From the NCBI GenBank assembly GCA_963691815.1, contig OY829656.1:2086537-2150536 (forward strand): DNA of 64,000 nucleotides. The letters are read 5' to 3'. This DNA is from Echiichthys vipera (taxonomy: Eukaryota; Chordata; Actinopteri; Perciformes; Trachinidae). Positions 20,641 through 33,401 of this stretch are shown in pieces (the first letter of the stretch is position 1; each line of letters begins with the position of its first letter). The notes below the pieces were generated by a model, which saw nothing but the letters and a program-made list of their open reading frames with translations, ran no database searches and was not told the DNA's origin. Position numbers and translations under genes: made by a program.

Positions 20641-22040
20641 TGTGATCTTCATATCACTAAAGGCGAGTCTCCTCTTAAAACCTATTCACAGACTTTTACT
20701 GAGGAACTGGGGTAACCCCGTTGATATGCATGATGTCATATTCATGAAATTGTCGTTTGCTGTTTTGGGTCATGGGCTGTTTTGGGTCTCTGTCAGTAAA
20801 TTCTTGATAGAAACACTGTAGGAGGGGTGTTGCCATATCCAAATAAAGAGTTAAAAATCTAATTATGTATCATGACACAGAGTTATAGGTCAGCCACCAT
20901 CATCTGCAATCAGCAGGTGTCCACGTAAGAAGCCTCGTACTTATCAGACTTCAGTAACCACGGCTGAAAATGAGAGCTGCAAACACCAACTTGTGCATGA
21001 AAGGAAGGAAACTATTAACGGGAAATTCAGAGTCAAAATGACTGTAAAAGCCAAAAAAGGTTTTTAAAAAGCTCAGCACCATTAAAGGTTTCTGAAATGT
21101 TGACGTGATTACGAGGAGCATTGCCACCAGCAGCCATTTTAGGTTTGTTTGTGTTTTGCTCTCAGTGACTAAGGAGTCCTGTTGAGTGCTTCTAACTTTT
21201 CACTGATTAAGGAGCTGCTTTTAGCGCTTTGTGAAAAACTCTTAGACCCAAAAGAAGAAGAAGAGTAGTTTTAAGGGTAACCCATAAATCAGAGTTAGGA
21301 GCAAGACAACAACATTTCAGTTGCAGTGTTCAAACATTTAATTATTAAATCAGAAGAGATGTTGTGGCTTGGTTTTAAACCAAATAGTCTGCTCTCTCTC
21401 TGAATCCACTCTGCTCCAGTCTGAGTTTCCTTTTTGTCTCACTGAGGTCTGGGTCAGGGTGGCAACAGAAGAAGCAGAGTAACGCAGACATCCTTGATCA
21501 CAAGCCAACTGTGAATATTTCATGGCACTGTTCAGATTTTAAATAAGGTGCTCGACATGATTCAATCATTTATTCGGTCTCAAACCTTCATTTCGGTGCA
21601 ACAAGCTTGAAGTGGATGTGTCGCCCACAATGGAAACACTGATTGTTATAATGGATATTAAGGTGAAAGGAATAAATCATACAATCAATTGTTCCCTCAA
21701 GATATGAATCAACAGTGTTCAGTTCATATTCAAATGGAAACACTGGGCTGGCTTTAACCAAACGGAGGAATATTTAAATGATTAAAATGTCACTCAGCAT
21801 CTTTTGTCCTTCGTTGTTATTCAGGAAACGGAAAAGGAAGTGTCCTGTACCTGTGCAAGTGTCAGAAATCCATTTTATATAGTTGGGTTTTTCTGGAATA
21901 GACAAACTTTGGCTGGAGAGGGATTTGCAATTGTTTGGAACTGAGGGGGGTCGACAGATACTGTCTCATGTCTGTGGGTCATGAACATTGGGAGGAGTGG
22001 TTTTCAGTTGTTTGTATGTTTTCCTTTGATGTTCCTGTTT
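20641..22040. other. No recognised feature
   Basis: About 1.4 kb without a repeat match in the window, an exon or an RNA gene that I can support. Confidence 0.35.
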
Positions 22041-22376
22041 TAAGGGGTCGTCTACACATTGGAAAACGACGCTTTTTTCCTCCGTTGTTCTTAAAAGTTT
22101 TACATCCACACGGCCTGGGCTCAAGAAATATCCGCGTCCACAGGAAACCAGTGAACCCGACTCCAAACGCTGTAGTACCCATGCCAGGCCTGGAGGTGGC
22201 GCTGTAACTGCCACAGAAATACACCAACAACGGAGAAGAAGAGACGGGGAGACGCTGTGGAGAATCCAAACACCGGAGAGTTTCTCTCCAAATCCTCCTC
22301 CATCCTAGAGACAAACGTGTCCCTGGTTCTGGTCTTAGTGGAGACTTTGGTGCTGTTCTGGACTCTGATGCACCCA

Positions 22377-22500
22377 TCACTCTGCAGTTAGTGTCCTCAC
22401 TGAGCAGAGGGTGCTGCTGGGAGCCCCTTCACTCTGCAGTTAGTGTCCTCACTGAGCAGAGGGTGCTGCTGGGAGCCCCTTCACTCTGCAGTTAGTGTCC
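22377..22500. repeat. 52-bp tandem repeat, 2.4 units
   Basis: The unit from TCACTCTGCAGTTAGTGTCC to GCTGGGAGCCCCT occurs twice, followed by a partial third unit with no visible differences, suggesting a recent duplication. Confidence 0.95.
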
Positions 22501-22531
22501 TGAATAAGGAGCAGTTTAGCTCCTTATTCAG
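22500..22531. other. Perfect 13-bp hairpin
   Basis: CTGAATAAGGAGC, a 6-nt loop AGTTTA, then GCTCCTTATTCAG. The stem is uninterrupted and begins exactly where the 52-bp repeat stops. Confidence 0.95.
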
Positions 22532-22856
22532 AGCATCAGGGAAAAGGGAGAAATCTGTGCTGGGCCTCATTCAGTCCCATGCATGTGGCTCAGAGTCCAG
22601 TTCAGTAAACAGTCTCTAGGTCCGTCTCTGTCCTCTCACGCAGCAGCACCTGTTGTTGTTGTGTGACGCCGCGGGGTCAGAGGTCGGAGGTGGGGCCATG
22701 ACACCGTCCTTTAACAAAGTATGAGGTTTTACCGTCCAGACCACAACGCCATGGGGGGCGTTTTCAAAACTTCCCACTCTGCTGTGGATGGGCGACTAAA
22801 CCGGACTGAAGTTGTGCGGTTACAGGTAAAGGCGTCTTTGTGTGGACGGGCCCTGA

Positions 22857-23864
22857 GTATTTCATCCACTGCCGTATTAAACACGACGTCATCGGACCTT
22901 TAAAACACTGTAGTTTTCAGAGTTTGCTGCAGACACAGAGCCTTTGCAGCACACTGCAGCGTCTGTGTTGATCCTGAAGTGATGAAATTCAACGGGGAGT
23001 GTAAAACAAAACAATATTTTTTGACTTGAAGCGTCTTCGTGTGGACGCGCCTTAAGTTGTAGAATTCTCTGAATGTCAGGAGAGAATAAGCCAGACCTGA
23101 GCTGAGATGCTTCTCTACATGCAGGTGGTAAAGACACGATTTACTGAACACCGATGACTCCAGATTCAATACTTAAACACATATTTGTTGAGATTACAGA
23201 ATAATGTTGAGGTCAATCTGCGTTCTACAACCCGAGACGAGGGAAGGACTCATTGCTGCGAGGGAAACGCCGCGTCTCTGATCTATGAAGCTGGTGTCTG
23301 TGAAGCAAAGATTTTCTCAACATGATTTGTCCCAGTACAGACCAGACAGCAGGCTGTTATTTCATGCTTAGTGAGCTGGATGGTGTGGCAGAACTATCTG
23401 CTCTATGTCAGTGTGCGTTATTTCAGCTCTATGGATCAGTTTGGCCTGAACTCATCAGTCTCAGAGTGTACATGCTGCCGACAGTGTCGATGCTGCAGCA
23501 GCAGCGTGGGCTGCAGCTGAATTTGTCATTGCATGATCCATAGATATCTGAGCTGGTCTCGCCTACACAGGCATGTGGGAGGTACAGGGCAGTTATGAAT
23601 GATACCTTTAGGCGCCGTTATTTTTCTGTCTCAGGGGGGACACGACTGTGTCCATCACTTCTCTCTCGGTTCTTGTCAGCTTTAAAAGGGGTCTGTGCTT
23701 AGAATCACAGGATGCTTTTAGTCAGAGTACAGGATTCTGAGTGCATAAGTAAATCTATCTCCATAAAAGCCTTTTAACACGCCTTGACCTCAGAGAGTCC
23801 AGGCTTGTCTCTGCATCGTCTCACACTTTGCTTTAACCAAAACGTAACTACAGAGTAGATAAGC
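22857..23864. other. Mostly unassigned
   Basis: Apart from the element end at 23032-23051, no repeat or exon was recognised. Confidence 0.35.
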
Positions 23865-23865
23865 T

Positions 23866-24820
23866 TAAAGGTGCGATGTGTAGTTCCTGACCACATGCTC
23901 CAAAGACATAGAGGGCAGCAATCCAGCCTGTACAGGAATTTCATGATTTAATGCTTTCATCCATGAAACTGTTAAAGATGGTGTTCAGTTAGACACACGA
24001 TAGAGACACAGGCGGTGTTACAAGACAGGACCATAGACTGTTTATAAACTCTTAACTTGATCCAGTCATCCTCGCCTACAGGAGTCTCCATCTTGTCAAA
24101 CTTTGACTCCGCTTCAGTTCCTCTGACCAAAAAAGGGCATGTATGTGACGTTGGGGGGAGGAAGATATGTCCATCTGGCTGACGGAAACTGAATTAGCCA
24201 CATTAGCACCACCACTCGAAAGCTAGGCTAACAGCACCCGCTACTAGATAAACGGTAGTAGGAGTCAATGTTGAGAATTTCTTCCAGGTACTGGAGCAAT
24301 TTCTTACGGGAAAATTACTTTTTTAAATGGTAGCGACTGACACGGGAGGTCAGTCTCAAGCAGACTCAAGTGCTAGCACTCCTGTGTCCCTAGCGGAGAT
24401 TACACCGGCTCCAGGAGTCAAGTGCAGCCAGCATTTATGATCTATGATTTCAACTGATATTCAACACAGTGTCATGCTCATACACTGTGAAACGCCAACC
24501 CTCACGTCCCACTGAAGAGGCCATATCCCTAATTATTGATAAACTTTAACCTCCAATAAAATAAACTAGCCTGGCTAGAACTTGGCACTTCCTGATCGGA
24601 TCAACCAGGAAGTCGCTGTGGTGGGGGATTGGACGTGACAGGCCAGGGCTAGCTGGTTAACATGCTAATCTCATTAGATATCTCTGCAGCACATTACATA
24701 GACATCTTTGACTTTGAACATTAAAACTGTTACGACTTCAGACTCTATCTATAATTTTAGTTCATATCTGGAATGTTTAAAACACTAAGGTCCGACCATA
24801 TTTTACACATTGCGCCTTTA
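23866..24820. mobile_element. Inverted-repeat DNA element G (~955 bp)
   Basis: Left end TTAAAGGTGCGATGTGTA; right end TACACATTGCGCCTTTA. These are imperfect inverted repeats of about 17 bp. The motif is very close to the TAAAGGTTGAATGTGTA end of family E, so G and E may belong to one lineage. No transposase frame seen. A clear target duplication could not be fixed. Confidence 0.55.
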
Positions 24821-26040
24821 CAGATCCAAGCCAAAGGGAAACATCTTCAGATTAACTGGATTCTTTATGACTTAACTGTGTAAGGTTTGTTCCTGTGATG
24901 GTGTGAAGCTCTGACATCCAGAGTGTAAGCTGTCGAACAGCTTTGCATTCAGAAGGAGAAAATAAATCAAACCACATTTTAAGGGTAGAAAGAGTGTTTT
25001 GGATTTGGAAGCTCCATTCATTAATAATCCTGCTCTTCAGTGCTGACGGAGTCTTGTCATCACAATGAGGCTCCCAGACGAGCGACACTACAGAGACACT
25101 CTGAGTCTGCACAGAAGTGCGAGGTGGAGGAATACACTGTTTCTTCCAACACGTAACACTTCTGTATATGTGCATGTTACACAAAAACCTTACAACGTGT
25201 TCATTAGTGAACTTTAGGGGTGCTGGTAGGTGTATTTATGTATTTTAGCGGCTGTAAGCTAATGGCCTCCAGCTCTGTACGAACACTGTACTTATCGCAC
25301 AAACACATTTCTTGGAACAAAAGCAAATAAGCTCTAAAACTATTTCATTAATTTGGACTAATATGAACATTCTCAATACATTCAGCCTATGAATACAAAA
25401 CATTATCGACTGTAACTACAGTGTGCATTGAAATGCACTGCACATCGTACAGTTTAATTAAACATCTCTGCAATAGATAGAACTTTTGGGGAAAGTATTT
25501 AAATGACTCTAGGACAACTGCCTCAGGGCCCAAGACCCCCAGAGTCCCTGCAGGACCCAGGTTCACTTGGTGTGAATTGGCTGGTGGTAATTTAATCAAT
25601 TGCAGATTTAATGCACCATGATAATACCTATATTCAGAAGGGCCTTACCGCTGCTGCCACTGTTTGCTGTAAATCTTTTTTCCTGAGAGAAAACATGTTT
25701 TGCAGCTCGTAATTAATTAAAAAAAAATCCAAATAAAGATCAGGCACCCGGGTAGAGACGCCTTGATATTGGGCTATATAAATAAATTGACTTGACGTTA
25801 AAAATGTAGTTTAAAGCTGTTGTTATTTTGGTCATGTTTAATCAAAGTGATGAATGGGGAAACCAATGAGCTGCCAGATGTAGTCTTCTACTTGAAGGGG
25901 ACTCGGTGTGTTGATCCCGCCGTGTGGCGACTAGAAGAACAGCTTGATTTATTTCTTGGTCAGATGCGTACATGCCCAACCCTCATTGGTTTATAAGAAA
26001 CTGGGTTCAAACATTGATAATAATAGTCAAGAGTTGGTTC
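24821..26040. other. Mostly unassigned; one retroposon-type tail
   Basis: 25745-25797 (GGGCTATATAAATAAATTGACT) looks like a LINE/SINE 3' end. The rest has no recognised feature. Confidence 0.35.
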
Positions 26041-26941
26041 TGTCAGTACCCCCAGTCAGTACTCCCCTTGGTGTTTTTGTTTGTCCAGGTCCGGTGGGCG
26101 TGTCTTACCCAGCTGCAGCATGTTACACTGATCACCTGTAGGACTATAAAGACCCTGAGCGGACAGGCATGCAGCGCTGGACCGTTGTTATCCTTCAGTA
26201 GTATCCCGCGTTCCTGTTTCCTCGAACTGTTCCCTGATCGTCCGTCGTTTCCTCGTTCCTGTTTCCTCGTCCTGTTCCCTGATCGTCCATCGTTTCCTCG
26301 TTCCTGTTTCCTCGTCCTGTTCCCTGATCGTCCATCGTTTCCTCGTCCTGTTCCCTGATCGTCCATCGTTTCCTCGTCCTGTTCCCTGATCGCCCGTCAT
26401 TTCCTCGTTCCTGTTTCCTCGTCCTTTTCCCTGATCGTCCGTCGTTTCCTTGTTCCTGTTTCCTCGTTCCTGTTTCCGCGTCCTGTATCCTGATCGTCCG
26501 TCGTTTCCTCGTTCCTGTTTCCTCGTCCTGTATCCTGATCGTCCGTCGTTTCTTCGTCCTGTTCCCTGATCGCCCATTGTTTCCTCTTCCTGCTCCCTGA
26601 TCGTTCGTCGTTTCCTCATTCCTATTTCTTCGTCCTGTATCCTGATCGTCCGTCGTTTCTTCGTCCTGTTCCCTGATCGTCCGTCGTTTCCTCGTTCCTG
26701 TTTCCCCGTCCTGTTCCCTGATCGTCCGTCGTTTTTTTGTCCTGTTCCCTGATCGTCCGTCGTTTCCTCTTCCTGCTCCCTGATCGTCAGTCGTTCCTCG
26801 TTCCTGTTTTCCTCGACCGTCTAGTCCTCAGTGTATCTGTTCCCCCTGTAGTTAGTCATGTTTGTTTGTACTTTTACCCCGTGTCCTTGTCTGCATTTGG
26901 GTCGAGTCTCCCTGTGTTATTTCCCTGCACCGTTCATGACA
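26041..26941 (+). mobile_element. LTR-like repeat U3 carrying a minisatellite
   Basis: Begins TGTCAGTA and ends TCATGACA (5-bp inverted ends TGTCA/TGACA). A TATA-like GACTATAAAGA lies at about 26142 and the module GTCTGCATTTGGGTCGAGTC near the right end matches U1 and U2. The middle is occupied by a minisatellite. I infer a solo LTR-like unit; no target duplication was found. Confidence 0.4.
26214..26808. repeat. Composite 31-bp/14-bp minisatellite
   Basis: Built from a 31-bp unit (TTTCCTCGTCCTGTTCCCTG then ATCGTCCGTCG), about 15 copies, with a 14-bp unit (TTTCCTCGTTCCTG) inserted after some of them, about 8 copies. The 14-bp unit is nearly the start of the 31-bp unit, which suggests slippage within units. 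Frames across it encode low-complexity repeats and are not genes. Confidence 0.9.
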
Positions 26942-29300
26942 AATAATTCCTTTTCATTACAACGTTATGTTACAGCCCTCTCTCCCGGGGCGGAGGAATA
27001 CAAATGCTTCCTCCCTTCCTGAAGCACAACTGGAGTTTTTCAGATTCATCCGACCAAAAGAAACAGGATGTGGACACAACAACAACAAATCACCAAGGAG
27101 AATAAAAATGTCTTTGTTCTTCAAAAGAGGTTCCTTTGTTGTTAACTACCTTCATTATTTATGTCGAACTCAAAGACGCCGTTCACCTGGAACAGAAACA
27201 CACATTACAGAGATCGAAATAGATAGATATTATATAAAAGGACCCCAAATGGGTTTTGACGCAAAGTGACCTCTAAGGGGAGATCCTGCAGGTGAAGAAA
27301 CGAATAGATATCACCTGGAAACGCCCCCAGTTTATTACTGACATTAAGATCATTTTTGTATTCAAAGCTTTCTCAAATGTTTTGTTTTAAATGTGCAAAT
27401 ACGGCTTTATACAACGGACCATTTTCTCTCTTCGTGAAAAATATTGTGCTGCTGAGAAACCTGCTCTTGAAAATGGATCATTAAACATTCAAATAAAATA
27501 ATTATTTCAGAAGTAGAACAGGGTAAGGCCATTTTCCAATTCAAAGCTTTTCTGTGCAGCAGTGAGGCGCTTTCTGCTAACTGGCTCTGGAGGGAATAAC
27601 AAAGGCAAGAGACCTGGGAAATGTGTATTTCAACAGGCTATGGACCTGTGAACGTGCTCTCTGACAGAGGGCAATTTGAGTCTCGGCACCTGCGGTGGAT
27701 GAGCAGAATAATTCCGGCGCTCTGTGGGTTGTTGCTGCTGGGCATTGGTTAAAAGGAGTTGCTCATGCCTCTGCAAAGGTTCGAGATCCAAGCGCTTTGA
27801 AATGTGCTGAATGGCCCTGGGCTACTGGACATCGAGGGGCGTTTGATTTGTCTCGGCTAGGATATCGACCACCGGGTTGGGTCAACGCAGCAACACTGTG
27901 CTGCCTTTCATCCATCTTCCAACCTTCCTCTGCCCCCCACCCTCCTCCTGCGCTGCACTAATGTAAAGAGAAGAGAAAAATAGTGTTTTTGTGGAGCGGG
28001 TTAGGCATGCATAGCAGCACTGTTCCACTGGCAGCACGAATCGTGACTTACTACTGTTTACTCCCTCCTTGATTTTTCTGTTTTAATCTCTCTCTCTCTC
28101 CGCTCATTCACTCTGTTATTCTGTCTTTGATAACTTCATAACACATCAGACACGCTGCCTTTTATATTCAAAATGATCATTGCACAAGGGTGAAGCCTCT
28201 GTTGGTTTAACGTCAAAACTCAGCCGTGAAAGCAAATGATCGTTGGTTCGTTCAATAATGAATCAGAGATCTTTTTCTTCCACTGTGAAAACCTGGATGT
28301 CACAGAGTTCCCTGCTCCCAAACCACTTTCATCGACAGTTACTCTTGACGACTGTGTGCTTTCTCCAAATATCTGACAGCCAAGAATCTCTTTTGATCCG
28401 CACATTTAATTTTATCTTCTCACAGATTATAAGTGCTGGCAGAGACGGTAGAGTATGCTCCAACTGGATTCAGCTCAAAAAAGTTAAGTGGAATAAGTTT
28501 GTGTTAATCATCACGCCCTCGTACCTAAACCACAGATAGGAGAATGTCAGGACTGTGTGCACGACTGAGTTAATGAGACACAAAGAAGATAGAAGTGTAG
28601 TCCTTCAGCTTTAACAACTGTTGATGCTGAATCTGGAAAGTTTGCTCCGAACCCCAACCTGCAAATATTGCCGGGTGTGCCATTCAAAAGAAAGATCAAC
28701 CTTTTTCTGCGGGGGCGTGACCAATAAAGGACAGGAACATGTGAAAGGAGATGTGTTCTGAGTCGATGAGAGAGAGCGATCAGAGCAGAGGAGAAATACA
28801 GTTTATCAACATACAGTATGTGTGAAGAGAACAATTGAAGGTACAGCAGCTACAGTTTTCCGTTTGAGACCCGTGGAGGAGTCCTGTGTGTTGTTTCTGC
28901 TGCAGAGTGAAGTAATGGAGGTGAGCTCCGCAGACTCCGACCAGGAGACAAAATAAAAGTGTCTCCTCCTGTGATTCCTGATCAGGAACAGCTAAAATTG
29001 AACAACTGTGAGCTATTTTATTGAGTTTCCTTTTAATGAAATGCTCTGAATTAATCTAAGTTCCCTCAGGTTAACAGTTTACTACGTAGTTCATGTCTGG
29101 AGCTTTTATTGTGAAAGGTAAGAAAGGAAGAAGTGAAGCTATCTTTGCTGTTGTCGAGGTTGAAGGAGAGAAATAGTTTTCTGTCTGCAGACAGCAGACC
29201 TCTGATGTCTTATAATCCTCCAAAGTAAACAGAACAGGGTGATGAGAGAGGAAATCACCAAATATTAAAAATAAAAACTTTCACTAAATACTAAAAAGGA
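26942..29300. other. No supported gene
   Basis: About 2.3 kb. A frame of 88 codons at 27695-27961 has no recognisable domain. A short TC run lies at 28088-28102. No repeat family is shared with the rest of the window. Confidence 0.35.
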
Positions 29301-29441
29301 AGGAACCGGTGAATGTTCTCATGTGTCCAGGTCGTCGTTCTCCCCAAAGCAATTTCAGTCAGAAGCAACTGGACTTGGATGTTTGTCTAGGAAGACGTTT
29401 CACCTCTCATCCAAGAGGCTTCATCAGTTCATGTACGCATC

Positions 29442-29542
29442 TGACCAGGCTGGGACTGGACCAGGACCAGGACCAGGACCAGGAACAGGACCAGGCTGGG
29501 ACTGGACCAGGACCAGGACCAGGACCAGGCTGGGACTGGTCC
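29442..29542. repeat. (ACCAGG)n hexamer array
   Basis: Runs of GGACCA separated by two inner and one terminal GGCTGGGACTGG block. The reverse complement of the same pattern (GGTCCAGTCCCAGCC, then CCTGGT repeats) occurs at 29681-29722, making an inverted pair about 140 bp apart. Confidence 0.85.
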
Positions 29543-29722
29543 AACTGTCTTGTGTGGAGATCCAGGTATTTAACCGCTCACAAGGCCGATGATGTCACTG
29601 GAATCCTTTGTGCTCCAAGTGCCAACGACCGTCGTTTGAGTAACAGTCGTTGGTGGAAGTAGGTCTGGACTTCATTAGTGCTGGTCCAGTCCCAGCCCGG
29701 TCCTGGTCCTGGTCCAGTCGTT

Positions 29723-31274
29723 GGTGGGAAGTTGGTTTCGGCTTTGTTAGTGCTCTATTGAGTCTGAACGACAGTCGTTAGAGTCACAGGAGGCCGTTTG
29801 TGAACAGTTGTTCTTTAAGGTTGGATTGTTGAATGAAGGGATGAAAGGGCAGCATTGTAAACTGGAGATAAGTGGTGTCTCAGACCTGCTCCTCTGTTCA
29901 TCGATGGTTTCTCTACTTTTGCATAGATGCTTCTTTTACTCCTCTTTCAAACTATATGTCCTCTCTGTCCAGGATGCGGACATTGTTGTCGTCAAAGGAG
30001 TGGGCTTTCTCCTTCAGGTGTGAGTGGGCAGCAGAGTCCAGGCCTGAGGAGTTAGCTCTCCTGTGTTGGGCCATGCAGATAAATAATAAGGAGCACTCCA
30101 CATTCTGGCACATTCAGGTAATTTATGCACCCCAATAACAATAATGACAATGATAAAAATGTCATTGATCCATCCCTACCAGAGTTTAGAGCTCTTACTA
30201 CATCACCTTACTTCCTTGTTTGATCCGTTTGCTGCTTAAACGTCGTTTTTGGCGAAGCGTCATCAATGCTGGTATTGTTTTCAGAGTCTGTGTGTGTCAT
30301 TATTGCAAAATGTGGTCCTGGAGCCACCTGCTGCAACGGGAACGATCACAGAGGAGGTTTTGAGTATTTCGGGGCAGAGGCCTGTGTAATGATGCTGCCA
30401 CACTTCTCTCTTAAGCTTCACTTCACCACAACGGGACTCAAACATGACTGACTCACAAAGTCTCTCTTGACTTTTTCTGCAAAGTTGCCCATGAACTTTT
30501 CCCTTCTACACACCTCCAGTATTTACGTCTCTTTTCCCCCAGTACCTGTCGCAAGGGAGGTGGAAGCTGCACCGAGAGGAGGAAAGGATAACAAATGATG
30601 GAACGTATGGATGGAGGAATGGGAGACAGTATAATCCTGTTAGCCAGCTAATCGCCGTGGACACAGGGTCCGGGGACGCTGAATGTTAGAAGTAGGAACC
30701 TGCACCCTCAGCATCACCACTGAGAGAGAGAGGGTGTGTATGTGTGTGTGGAAGGGAGGGAGGGGTCTGGATATCCATTACCCATTACCATCCCAGGCTC
30801 TTTGGGATTACTGTGGATAAAGGGAGAGAAAAGGAGAGAATGGGGACTTAGCCTTATATCCCGCAGCTTTTTCCTCGGCTGTCCAGCTCACCACACAATC
30901 ATTTGGCTGACGGCGGGGCTCAGCAGGGAGGAAGGGATGCAGTAGGAGGTGTTGTACCCGAAGAAACAGTAATTGAAAACTTGATTAAAATGTTTAATAG
31001 GTTTGCAGAATGTGTCGCAGTCAGAAAAGCCGTCCCAAAGTCCTGCATCTAATCGAGTCCCGCGGGTTGTACCTACACACCAACTGCGGTACGTTCCCTA
31101 CCCCGACAGCGAGGAGGAGAACTACTGTATCATAAGTTTCCATATTTTTCATGGAGCATTTAAATAAAAGTTATTTATCAGAATCCTCAAACCTGCAGTG
31201 TGAGTCTGGGCCTTTTTCTGCTGATCTGCTAACAAACACACAACAGTAGTAGAGTTTATGCAACTTCCATTACC
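29723..31274. other. No supported gene
   Basis: No repeat shared with the window. A short GA run lies at 30722-30734. Possibly unique sequence. Confidence 0.35.
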
Positions 31275-31978
31275 TAAAGGTTGAATCTTTATTAAAAATA
31301 CAACTACGGGGCGTTTTAAGTCCTACAGAATGATTTTTTTCCACATAAAATATAAATATTTAGTCTGAATTAATATTTAAAATCTTTTGACGCGTTTGAC
31401 AATGACTTCCTGTCCCGTTGTGTTTCCATGGTAGCAGCCAATAGCGTTGGGTGTCGCTGGTTGCCAGGGTTGCCTGTTGTTGGGTGCAGCTACTGCAGGC
31501 TGGCACTGGGTGAAATGGAGTTAGCCAATCCTGCAGCTGCTTGGGAGCCTCAGTGAAGGGGGCGTTCTTTGTCCCAGCAGCTGAGTGAGCGGAGACGGGC
31601 AACAACCAGAGTCACTATAGGCCGAGCATTCACTCCATGGACTGAGAGAAAGGAGAGGAACGCCATTCAAACGCACGCCCACATGGCTACGCTGCTCCTT
31701 GATGCTAACATCACTTTCATCTGCACTTAGCTGGAACGGCTAATGCTAATGGCTAATGCTAACTGTCAGTCAAATTCCTCTAATCCTTGTTTTGATGCTG
31801 TAGTTTTCTGGAGGGGACGGGTTCAAACAGGCTCAAACAGACTCTGGTCTCCTGGAGCTACTGGGCCGGGTCTGACCAACCTGGCAACCCGACTGCTGGA
31901 CATATTTTGTTGTTGCGACGACCATCTTGAGACACTAGATGACGGTGTTTGGCTCATTCTCTGTAATCAACCTTTAGA
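31275..31978 (-). mobile_element. Repeat family E, copy E3, nearly full length
   Basis: The most complete E copy (about 704 bp). Both ends carry CTAAAGGTTGA in inverted orientation (31275-31285 and 31968-31978), pointing to a DNA transposon with short terminal repeats. The interior includes GGCTGCTACCATGGAAACAC (reversed) and a CTAGTGTCTCAAGA block. It has no recognisable transposase; the target duplication is unresolved. Confidence 0.6.
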
Positions 31979-33189
31979 GTCCTCACAACACTAAAATTTT
32001 ACAATTCCTGATGTTCAGTGTCTCTTTGTTCAGTAATATCACATCTACACTTCAAAATAAAACAATTTATTCAATGTCACATGAGTGAGTGTGTTTGATT
32101 CCTCTGTACCTGAAAATGAACCGCTTTCATAGACATCCTCCTTAACACAATGCATGGAGCTGGCTTCTTCTAACAACAGCCTTCTGTTTTAAAACATTGT
32201 GTATGGATTTATGCTCTTGCATATCCCTCCAAGGCATGCACGAGGTCAGAGTGCAGTCAGGCAGGAACGAGAGAGTTCAACACCGTACTCAAGGACACAC
32301 TAACACTAATGAATACCCACTGTGAGCTGACGGTACACATCACCTGATCGTGAGTCGTCTCATGCTGCCAGAGCAGTGTGTTTCCTCTTATATAAGAATA
32401 TCTTTTCTCTTGTAAAACACCATCATTCTATAGACACAACCCTCAGTGAGTTATGTCCTGCATCTTTTCCAGTTGGGTACAGGACACACACACACACACA
32501 CACAGACACACTGGACAATGACTTTTAAACAGTGTTTATATCAAACTCAAGTTATTCCAAGAGTGGGAATATCATTTGAATAACTGAATAAAGTTACTCA
32601 TTGCTGTTCAGCTTGGCAGTACATGCCCATAAACAAAATTACATTCATATTTCATGTGTTTCAGCCATCATGTGCTTAGCGTACCGTATTGCAGATTTCA
32701 GGGGCTTTTAGCAAGTCAAACTTGTCCGAGTGTGAACCGGAAAAATGTCTCGACCTTCCACATTTATGCAGCACAACAGTTAAAGCTGCAGACGCCCACA
32801 AAAACCGAGTGTTACAGTGCTATGTGTGTTTGTGTAGAGGCTTGTCAGACAGATGTGTTTCCATGTTCATTTACTGCACACAAAAGAAGCGCCATGGGTC
32901 GTTTCTTTGTTTTTGATTCTAATTGAGCCGTCATTTGGTTTTTCCTTGTGATGTAGGTTCTGAATCGAGGCAGCGAAGGAACCCATCAGTCGTACATCTG
33001 TGATTGCTTAGATTTATGCACTGTGAAGTGAATAAATGCTGCGTATAAGCTCGCTCCGCAGCTCCTGCTGGTCCCATCGTTCCCCCAGACCTGTTCTGCA
33101 TCCACAATCGTGGTTTGTTTGACGAGAAATCTGGATTGGATTGGCAGGAGAAGAGACGGATGAACAGAGGCTGCAAGAACAGAGAACGA
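31979..33189. other. No supported gene; short CA run
   Basis: A CA run lies at 32485-32508. No exon or repeat family recognised. Confidence 0.35.

Positions 33190-33268
<79 letters not shown>
33190..33268. repeat. (TG)n microsatellite
   Basis: About 39 TG units with an ATG-type interruption near the middle. Confidence 0.95.
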
Positions 33269-33401
33269 CAATAGAGCCTACCACCATCGCCAATAACACC
33301 ATCGCTTGTTATTGTTGCTTAGGAACTCAGTTAGACAAGTGTTGCCATGTTGATGTTGATTCAGAAAAGTAAAAGGTTAATATACCAATAACACATTAAA
33401 C

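Larger units (their letters stand above)
22044..22853. mobile_element. Large inverted-repeat DNA element (810 bp)
   Basis: Left end GGGGTCGTCTACACA and right end TGTGTGGACGGGCCC are imperfect inverted repeats. The flanks are TAA (22041-22043) and TGA (22854-22856), compatible with a decayed 3-bp target duplication. Inside are a tandem 52-bp repeat and a perfect hairpin. A second, isolated right-type end (CGTCTTCGTGTGGACGCGCC, then TTA) lies at 23032-23051. The superfamily is unproven; Harbinger-like by target size. Confidence 0.55.

Noticed and set aside
27695..27961. 88-codon frame
   Set aside because: No recognisable motif, no splice or promoter context that I could support.
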